The position numbers were made by a program, and so were the translations under genes. From positions 62,001 through 126,000 of the forward strand of contig NZ_JAENBP010000002.1 in the NCBI RefSeq assembly GCF_016481285.1: a DNA stretch of 64,000 bases, read 5' to 3'. This document shows positions 58,283-64,000 of the stretch, piece after piece. Positions within the stretch are counted from its first letter, which is position 1. Every line of letters starts with the position of its first letter. This DNA is from Streptococcus zalophi (lineage in GTDB: Bacteria > Bacillota > Bacilli > Lactobacillales > Streptococcaceae). The notes under the pieces are model-generated. The model made no database searches. It was not told the origin of the DNA and saw only the letters and a list, made by a program, of their open reading frames with translations.

Positions 58283-58573
58283 ATGACAAAATTATTACCT
58301 TTAGGAACAATTGTTTACTTACAAGACTCAACAACAAAAGTCATGATTATTGGAAGAGGTCCAGAGTTTAATCTAGACGGTGAAGAAGTTTACAGTGATT
58401 ATGCGGGAGTTGTCTATCCAGAAGGGATTAATCCTGAGGATTCTATCTTTTTTAATCAAGAAAACATTGAAAAAGTCGTTTTTGAAGGTTTTAAAGACGA
58501 AGAAGAAGATGAGTATTTAACAGAGTATAAAGAGTGGGAAAATGAACTAACTGTCAAAAAAGCAAAAATGTAA
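58283..58573 (+). CDS. DUF4176 domain protein
   Basis: 96 residues. LLPLGTIVYLQDSTTKVMIIGRGP at the N-terminus (key part LPLGTIVYL...KVMIIGRG) is the DUF4176 signature; SDYAGVVYPEGI and FFNQENIEKVVFEGF follow. The C-terminus is acidic then basic. DUF4176 genes are often found inside type VII secretion (ESX/Yuk) loci of Firmicutes, but no esxA, essB or essC gene is in this window, so it is an orphan here. Function unknown. RBS AAAGGAG. Confidence 0.85.
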   Translation: MTKLLPLGTIVYLQDSTTKVMIIGRGPEFNLDGEEVYSDYAGVVYPEGINPEDSIFFNQENIEKVVFEGFKDEEEDEYLTEYKEWENELTVKKAKM

Positions 58574-58579
58574 GTATCT

Positions 58580-58602
58580 AAACCGGTTTATCACCGGTTT
58601 TT
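58580..58602 (+). terminator. Terminator after the DUF4176 gene
   Basis: AAACCGGT / ACCGGTTT stem with a five-base loop and T-run. Confidence 0.85.
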
Positions 58603-58693
58603 ATTATGATTTCCCATTGCTATTAAAATTTATCTTCGACAATCAAAATTCTTTATAGTTACTAAAGATTTACATGAATAGTTGCTAGAATTA

Positions 58694-58702
58694 TGTTAAA
58701 AT
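58694..58702 (+). promoter_or_regulatory. Extended -10 promoter of tdk
   Basis: TGTTAAAAT (TAAAAT at 58697-58702), 33 bases before the TTG start; weak -35. Confidence 0.45.
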
Positions 58703-58734
58703 AGTAAGGACATTAAAAGTAGGAGAAGGATATT

Positions 58735-59304
58735 TTGGCACAGCTATATTATAAATTCGGAACAATGAATTCTGGTAAGACCATTGAGATTTTAAAAGTG
58801 GCTCATAACTATGAAGAACAGGGGAAACCTGTGGTTATTATGACTAGCGCCCTTGATACCAGAGATGGATTTGGGGTTGTTTCTAGTCGAATTGGCATGA
58901 AAAGAAAGGCAGTTCCCATCTCTGATGATATGGATGTTTTTTCTTATATTGCTAATTTAGAAATCAAACCTTACTGTATCCTAATTGACGAAGCCCAATT
59001 TCTTACAAAAAGAAATGTTTATGATTTGGCCAAAGTTGTTGATGAACTAGATGTTCCGGTGATGGCATTTGGTCTAAAAAATGATTTTCGAAATGAGCTC
59101 TTTGAAGGATCTAAATACTTGCTTTTAATGGCTGACAAGATTGAAGAGATTAAAACCATTTGTCAATATTGTAGTAAAAAAGCAACCATGGTCTTAAGAA
59201 CGGTGCAAGGAAAACCTGTCTATCAAGGAGAACAAATCCAAATTGGTGGCAATGAAACCTACATCCCCGTTTGTCGTAAACATTACTTTAACCCAGAACT
59301 ATAA
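58735..59304 (+). CDS. tdk: Thymidine kinase
   Basis: Phosphorylates thymidine, 189 residues. P-loop GTMNSGKT at 9-16, catalytic Glu86 (IDEAQFL) and a zinc site at Cys143, Cys146, Cys180 and His183. The start is TTG 58735, well placed after AGGAGAAGG; the first in-frame ATG would remove the P-loop start. First of the tdk-prfA-prmC-tsaC-glyA run, standard for streptococci. Confidence 0.95.
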   Translation: MAQLYYKFGTMNSGKTIEILKVAHNYEEQGKPVVIMTSALDTRDGFGVVSSRIGMKRKAVPISDDMDVFSYIANLEIKPYCILIDEAQFLTKRNVYDLAKVVDELDVPVMAFGLKNDFRNELFEGSKYLLLMADKIEEIKTICQYCSKKATMVLRTVQGKPVYQGEQIQIGGNETYIPVCRKHYFNPEL

Positions 59305-59320
59305 AAAGGAATCACATATT

Positions 59321-60400
59321 ATGAACATTTATGATCAGTTAGAATCAGTTGAAAACCGCTATGAAGAACTAGGAGAACTCTTGAGTGACCCAGAAGTTGT
59401 TAGTAACACTAAACGCTTTATGGAACTCTCAAAAGAAGAAGCTAGTTTACGCGACACAGTCGCAACATACAAGGAGTATAAAGACGTTCTCCAAGCCATT
59501 ACAGATGCTGAAGAGATGATTAAAGACTCTGAAGGCGATGCTGACATTGAAGAAATGGCTAAAGAAGAATTAAAAGAGTCAAAAGCTCAAAAAGAGGACC
59601 TTGAAGAAAGGCTTAAAATTCTTCTTTTACCAAAAGATCCTAATGATGACAAAAATATTATCTTAGAAATTAGGGGAGCTGCTGGTGGTGATGAGGCTGC
59701 TTTATTTGCAGGTGATCTTTTAACCATGTATCAAAAATATGCTGAGGCACAAGGCTGGCAGTTTGAAGTAATGGAAGCTAGTACCAACGGTGTTGGTGGT
59801 TTAAAAGAAGTGATTGCTATGGTATCAGGCCAGTCAGTCTACTCTAAGTTAAAATATGAAAGTGGTGCTCACCGTGTCCAACGTGTTCCTGTCACTGAAA
59901 GTCAAGGACGTGTTCATACTTCAACTGCAACGGTTCTTGTTATGCCAGAAGTGGAAGATGTCGAGTATGAAATTGACCCAAATGATCTTCGAGTTGATAT
60001 TTACCATGCTTCAGGTGCAGGTGGACAAAACGTCAATAAGGTAGCCACTGCTGTTCGTATTGTCCATTTACCAACCAATATCAAAATTGAAATGCAAGAA
60101 GAGCGTACGCAGCAAAAAAATAGAGACAAAGCGATGAAAATCATTAGAGCAAGAGTGGCTGACCATTTTGCTCAAATTGCTCAAGACGAACAAGATGCTG
60201 AACGTAAATCAACCATTGGGACTGGTGATCGCTCTGAACGCATCAGAACCTATAATTTTCCTCAAAATCGTGTGACAGATCATCGTATCGGTTTAACCTT
60301 ACAAAAACTAGATACTATTTTAGCCGGAAAACTTGATGAAGTGGTAGATGCCCTTGTTTTATATGATCAAACTAAGAAATTAGAAGAGTTAAACAACTAA
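59321..60400 (+). CDS. prfA: Peptide chain release factor 1
   Basis: Reads UAA and UAG. 359 residues from ATG 59321 ([17 protein letters not shown]) with RBS AAAGGA; upstream in-frame sequence belongs to tdk. GGQ motif at 234-236 ([10 protein letters not shown]) and the stop-codon reading PVT at 190-192. Overlaps prmC by one base; PrmC methylates the GGQ glutamine of this protein. Confidence 0.96.
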   Translation: MNIYDQLESVENRYEELGELLSDPEVVSNTKRFMELSKEEASLRDTVATYKEYKDVLQAITDAEEMIKDSEGDADIEEMAKEELKESKAQKEDLEERLKILLLPKDPNDDKNIILEIRGAAGGDEAALFAGDLLTMYQKYAEAQGWQFEVMEASTNGVGGLKEVIAMVSGQSVYSKLKYESGAHRVQRVPVTESQGRVHTSTATVLVMPEVEDVEYEIDPNDLRVDIYHASGAGGQNVNKVATAVRIVHLPTNIKIEMQEERTQQKNRDKAMKIIRARVADHFAQIAQDEQDAERKSTIGTGDRSERIRTYNFPQNRVTDHRIGLTLQKLDTILAGKLDEVVDALVLYDQTKKLEELNN

Positions 60401-61230
60401 TGAATTACGCTCAAATCTTTTCACAACTCGAAAAAGAAATTGAAGAAACAGGTGCTGAAAAAGAAGCCTTAGAATATGTTTTTTTAGCTAAAAAGAATTG
60501 GTCAAAAACAGATTTTATTCTAAAACAAAATGAGTCTGTTCCACAAAAAGACTACCAATTATTGGTAGAAATTACTAATCAACTAAAAGACCATTATCCT
60601 GCACAATATCTTGTGGGTCAGGTTGACTTTTATGATACTTGTCTTCAAGTTGATGAACGTGTTTTGATTCCAAGACCCGAAACGGAAGAGTTGGTGGAAT
60701 TGATTTTAAAAGAAAATCTCGAAAATGACTTAAGCGTTCTTGACATTGGAACAGGAAGTGGCGCGATTGCCATTGTACTTGCGAAAAAGAAGCCATCCTG
60801 GTCTGTTTCAGCTTCAGATATCTCTCAAGAAGCTCTTCTTTTAGCTAAGGAAAATGCAAAACAAAATCGTGTTGAGATAAATTTTTACTTATCAAATGTT
60901 TTTGAAGCTATTGATGAAAAATTTGATATTATTGTTTCTAATCCACCTTACATTGCAAACTCTGATAGTGACGAAGTTGATAAAAACGTTTTTTTATATG
61001 AACCCCATAATGCATTATTTGCTGATAATAATGGATTAGCCATCTATGAACAAATTGCTAATGAAAGTAAAAATCATCTAAAGCAAAATGGCAAAATTTA
61101 CCTAGAAATTGGGTATAAACAAGGGGCGTTGGTAAAAGAGCTATTTCAAGCATCTTTTCCAAATAAAACTATTCGTGTTTTAAAGGATTCCTTTGGTCGT
61201 GATAGAATGGTGGTGATTGCAGATGCCTAG
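60400..61230 (+). CDS. prmC: Release factor glutamine methyltransferase
   Basis: SAM-dependent N5-methylation of the GGQ glutamine in RF1 and RF2. 276 residues; motif I VLDIGTGSGAIAI and the active-site NPPY at 181-184. The N-terminal helical domain contains the RF-binding region, and RPETEELVE precedes motif I. Translationally coupled to prfA and to the next gene (overlap of eight bases). Confidence 0.95.
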   Translation: MNYAQIFSQLEKEIEETGAEKEALEYVFLAKKNWSKTDFILKQNESVPQKDYQLLVEITNQLKDHYPAQYLVGQVDFYDTCLQVDERVLIPRPETEELVELILKENLENDLSVLDIGTGSGAIAIVLAKKKPSWSVSASDISQEALLLAKENAKQNRVEINFYLSNVFEAIDEKFDIIVSNPPYIANSDSDEVDKNVFLYEPHNALFADNNGLAIYEQIANESKNHLKQNGKIYLEIGYKQGALVKELFQASFPNKTIRVLKDSFGRDRMVVIADA

Positions 61231-61816
61231 TGTGTCAGAGATTCTAAAAAATAGTGGTGCTGTTGTTTTACCGACAGAAACAGTTTACGGACTATTTGCT
61301 AAAGCATTTGATAAAACAGCTGTAGATAAGGTCTATCAACTCAAACAAAGACCTCTAGACAAAGCTTTAAATCTCAATATTTCTTCTTATGAGGAAATGA
61401 TTAGCTATTCAAGTAATCAGCCGAAGTATCTTAAAAAATTATACGATTGTTTTTTACCTGGTCCACTGACTATTATTTTAGAAGCTAATGATAAGGTTCC
61501 TGAATGGCTTAATTCTGGAATGAAGACCATTGGTTTTCGAGTTCCAAAACACCCTTTAACCCTTCAACTTATTAGAGAACATGGACCCTTGATTGGTCCG
61601 TCCGCAAATATTTCTGGCAAAGAAAGTGGTGTCTATTTTGATGATATTATGGTATCATTTAAGGGAAGGGTCTCTGGCATTAAAGATGATGCTTTTTTAA
61701 CAGGATATGATTCAACGATTCTTGATTTATCTGGTGAAAAAGCAAAAATTTTACGTCAAGGAACTATCACAAAAACAGATATTTTGTCACGTCTACCAGA
61801 AATGACATTTGAATAA
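61223..61816 (+). CDS. tsaC: L-threonylcarbamoyladenylate synthase (Sua5/YrdC/YciO family)
   Basis: First step of t6A37 tRNA modification: threonine, bicarbonate and ATP give threonylcarbamoyl-AMP. 197 residues from ATG 61223. [12 protein letters not shown] and [13 protein letters not shown] near the N-terminus, [10 protein letters not shown], and GPSANISG form the substrate site. Short, single-domain type without the Sua5 C-terminal domain. A YciO-like relative of unknown role is the alternative. Confidence 0.85.
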   Translation: MPSVSEILKNSGAVVLPTETVYGLFAKAFDKTAVDKVYQLKQRPLDKALNLNISSYEEMISYSSNQPKYLKKLYDCFLPGPLTIILEANDKVPEWLNSGMKTIGFRVPKHPLTLQLIREHGPLIGPSANISGKESGVYFDDIMVSFKGRVSGIKDDAFLTGYDSTILDLSGEKAKILRQGTITKTDILSRLPEMTFE

Positions 61817-61827
61817 AAGGAGAAGTT

Positions 61828-63078
61828 ATGATTTTTGATAAAGAAGATTACAAAGCCTTCGACCCTGAGGTCTGGGATGCCGTTGTTAAAGAAGAGGAAC
61901 GCCAGCAAAACAATATTGAACTGATTGCTTCTGAAAATGTTGTTTCAAAAGCAGTCATGGCAGCACAAGGCACTATTTTAACCAATAAATATGCTGAAGG
62001 TTATCCTGAAAAACGTTACTATGGTGGTACTGATGTTGTTGATATCATTGAAAACTTAGCGATTGAACGCGCCAAAAAACTATTTGGAGCTTCCTTTGCC
62101 AATGTTCAACCCCACTCAGGTAGCCAAGCCAATGCAGGTGCTTATATGGCTTTAATTGAACCAGGAGATACTGTTCTTGGAATGGATTTAGCTGCTGGTG
62201 GACATTTAACTCATGGGGCTTCAGTAAGCTTCTCTGGAAAAACCTATCATTTTGTTCCTTACACGCTTAACCCTGAAACCGAAATGATTGACTATGAAGA
62301 GTTACAAAAACTAGCTACTGAACACCAACCAAAATTGATTGTTGCTGGAGCATCAGCTTATTCAAGAACTTTAGATTTTAAAAAATTCCGTGAAATTGCT
62401 GATAGTGTTAACGCTTATCTTGTTGTTGATATGGCTCATATTGCCGGATTAGTAGCAGCTGGATATCATCCTAACCCAATGCCTTATGCTCATGTTGTTA
62501 CATCAACAACCCATAAAACTCTTAGAGGCCCACGTGGTGGTTTGATTTTAACTAATGATGAAGCAATCGCTAAAAAAATTAATTCAGCCATTTTCCCTGG
62601 TCTTCAAGGTGGACCGTTAGAACATGTTATTGCTGCAAAAGCAGTTGCTTTTAAAGAGGCACTTGATCCTGGATTTAAAACCTATATTAAAAATGTTGTG
62701 GCAAATGCAAAAGCCATGGCTGATATTTTTGCAAAAAATGACAATTTCCGTGTCATTTCAGGCGGTACTGATAACCATCTCTTCTTAGTTGATGTCACTA
62801 AAGTGATTGAAAACGGAAAACTAGCACAAAACGTACTAGAAGAAGTTAATATTACCCTCAACAAAAATTCAATTCCTTTTGAAACACTATCACCATTTAA
62901 AACATCTGGTATTAGGGTTGGAACACCAGCTATTACTAGTCGTGGTATGGGTGAAAAAGAAAGCATTAAAATTGCTGAACTTATGATCAAAGTCTTAGAA
63001 AATCATGACAATGAGTCTATTTTAAATGATGTTAAAGCTGAAATTAAAGCTTTGACAGATGCTTTTCCTTTATACTAA
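61828..63078 (+). CDS. glyA: Serine hydroxymethyltransferase
   Basis: PLP enzyme that turns serine and tetrahydrofolate into glycine and methylene-THF. 416 residues; PLP lysine Lys230 in [23 protein letters not shown] and YYGGTDVVD near the N-terminus. RBS AAAGGAG. Supplies one-carbon units used with folylpolyglutamates made by FolC elsewhere in the window. Confidence 0.96.
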   Translation: MIFDKEDYKAFDPEVWDAVVKEEERQQNNIELIASENVVSKAVMAAQGTILTNKYAEGYPEKRYYGGTDVVDIIENLAIERAKKLFGASFANVQPHSGSQANAGAYMALIEPGDTVLGMDLAAGGHLTHGASVSFSGKTYHFVPYTLNPETEMIDYEELQKLATEHQPKLIVAGASAYSRTLDFKKFREIADSVNAYLVVDMAHIAGLVAAGYHPNPMPYAHVVTSTTHKTLRGPRGGLILTNDEAIAKKINSAIFPGLQGGPLEHVIAAKAVAFKEALDPGFKTYIKNVVANAKAMADIFAKNDNFRVISGGTDNHLFLVDVTKVIENGKLAQNVLEEVNITLNKNSIPFETLSPFKTSGIRVGTPAITSRGMGEKESIKIAELMIKVLENHDNESILNDVKAEIKALTDAFPLY

Positions 63079-63192
63079 TTAAAAAGAAAGTAGTAGCACT
63101 TTAGAGCCATTTGTTTTCTTATAGTATTTCACCTTCAAAATGGAATGTCGCTTGATTAATCTTATGAGTATTAACGAAAGATAGAATAAACG

Positions 63193-63798
63193 ATGATTAA
63201 AAAAATAAGAAGGATTGTCATCATTCTTTTGTGTCTTTTTATTGGCTACCATTCCATAACCGTTTATCGTAATGTTAAAACTGTTTTGTCTTATCGAACA
63301 ATGGTAAGAGAGGTTTTAGCTGAAAATGATACACCTGCAAATGAAGATCTCATTTTGGCAATGATTTACACTGAAACCAAAGGTCGTGAAGGTGATGTGA
63401 TGCAATCCAGTGAAAGCTCTACAGGAGAAGTTGGAACAATCACAGATAATAAAGAAAGCATTAGACAAGGCGTTGCTGTTTTATCAGAAAACCTGATAGA
63501 AGCTAAAAAATCTGATGTCGATGTGTGGACTGCTGTCCAAGCCTATAATTTTGGTCAATCCTATATCTCATATATTGCAAAAAATGGTGGGGTTAATACG
63601 ATTGAGCTTGCTAAGATATACTCTAGAGATGTCGTTGCACCTAGTTTAGGAAATGATACAAAAGAAACGTATGACTATTACACACTTGTTTCTCTGTTTT
63701 ACGGAGATGGAAAACTCTATCGTAATGGCGGCAATAGTTATTATGCCAAACAAGTACAGATGAACCTCTACTTGATTAAACTAGTCAGTTTATTTTAA
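63193..63798 (+). CDS. Membrane-anchored lysozyme-like protein
   Basis: 201 residues. One N-terminal membrane segment (8-24) with basic start, then an outside lysozyme-like domain of the CwlT/pneumococcal type: LILAMIYTETKG with probable catalytic Glu61, MQSSESS, IRQGVAVLSENL and VQAYNFGQSYISYI. Probably a muramidase or lytic transglycosylase acting on peptidoglycan. RBS weak. The position after glyA and before an ABC exporter is common in pyogenic streptococci. Confidence 0.85.
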   Translation: MIKKIRRIVIILLCLFIGYHSITVYRNVKTVLSYRTMVREVLAENDTPANEDLILAMIYTETKGREGDVMQSSESSTGEVGTITDNKESIRQGVAVLSENLIEAKKSDVDVWTAVQAYNFGQSYISYIAKNGGVNTIELAKIYSRDVVAPSLGNDTKETYDYYTLVSLFYGDGKLYRNGGNSYYAKQVQMNLYLIKLVSLF

Positions 63799-63816
63799 TA
63801 AGCAGGTGATACTAGT

Positions 63817-64000
63817 ATGAAAATTCTATTTAAGTATTTTGAAGGCAATATAAAAGAGGCTATCCTTGCCCCTTTGCTCAAATTGTTAGAAGCTGTATTT
63901 GAGTTAGCTGTGCCTTTAATCCTTGCTATTATTATTGATGATATCATTCCAAGCAAGAATAATAATCTTCTATTATTGATGATTATTATTCTCTTTTTGC
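63817..64000 (+). CDS. ABC transporter with fused membrane and ATPase domains, N-terminal fragment
   Basis: Only the first 61 codons are in the window. MKILFKYFEGNIKEAILAPL followed by a hydrophobic segment (VPLILAIIIDDIIP) and a short charged loop is the usual start of an ABC exporter of the YheI/LmrCD type. The ATPase part lies beyond the window end. RBS AGCAGGTG precedes ATG 63817. Confidence 0.75.
   Translation, partial: MKILFKYFEGNIKEAILAPLLKLLEAVFELAVPLILAIIIDDIIPSKNNNLLLLMIIILFL

Overview
The window looks like chromosome of a low-GC Streptococcus of the pyogenic group, something like S. parauberis, S. uberis or S. iniae. I base this on gene order and protein similarity recalled from streptococci (rexBA, hflX-rnz-SDR-recJ-apt-dnaD-nth, murB-potABCD, relQ-nadK-rluD-pta, tdk-prfA-prmC-tsaC-glyA), on AT-rich intergenic DNA, and on many extended -10 promoters of the TATGGTATAAT type. 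The species cannot be fixed from the sequence alone. I see no rRNA, tRNA, CRISPR array, insertion sequence, integrase or prophage gene.

Layout. 1-3.8 kb: end of rexB and complete rexA (recombinational repair). 3.8-8.1 kb: alanine dehydrogenase on the minus strand, then a large lipoprotein with a transglutaminase-like domain, flanked by two long AT-rich gene-poor stretches with ORF relics. 8.1-21 kb: mostly co-oriented housekeeping genes for tRNA modification (trhO, miaA, trmK), RNA and DNA metabolism (hflX, rnz, recJ, a DenV-like glycosylase, dnaD, nth) and purine salvage (apt). 21-23.7 kb: rmlACB for dTDP-rhamnose. 23.8-30.2 kb: rpsU, folC and the murB-potABCD operon. 30.4-34.3 kb: a lipid-linked glycosyltransferase and a YfhO-type membrane glycosyltransferase. 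34.3-38.5 kb: prolyl-tRNA editing protein, SGNH hydrolase, HAD phosphatase, AI-2E-type transporter and radC. 38.5-42.4 kb, minus strand: rex, DUF1831 protein, cysteine desulfurase, prs and a CYTH protein. 42.5-47.3 kb: relQ-nadK-rluD-pta operon and pepC. 47.3-50.5 kb, minus strand: an ABC exporter pair and an unknown protein. 50.7-58 kb: adhP, an EgtUV-like ergothioneine importer, two MFS transporters, an HTH regulator and a tautomerase. 58.2-64 kb: DUF4176 protein, tdk, prfA, prmC, tsaC, glyA, a lysozyme-like protein and the start of an ABC exporter.

How parts connect. The redox repressor Rex is encoded here. It has a candidate operator over its own -35 box, and there are two candidate operators two helical turns apart upstream of adhP, where a consensus CcpA cre site lies at the predicted transcription start. 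RelQ (alarmone synthesis), NadK, Pta and AdhP link nucleotide, redox and acetate/ethanol metabolism. radC is preceded by a near-consensus competence SigX box, so part of the DNA-processing set may be competence-induced.

No wholly new multi-gene system is evident. The most promising leads are the transglutaminase-like lipoprotein island, the Rex/CcpA control region with its unknown divergent gene, the MFS plus HTH-regulator module with a palindromic operator candidate, and the orphan DUF4176 gene.
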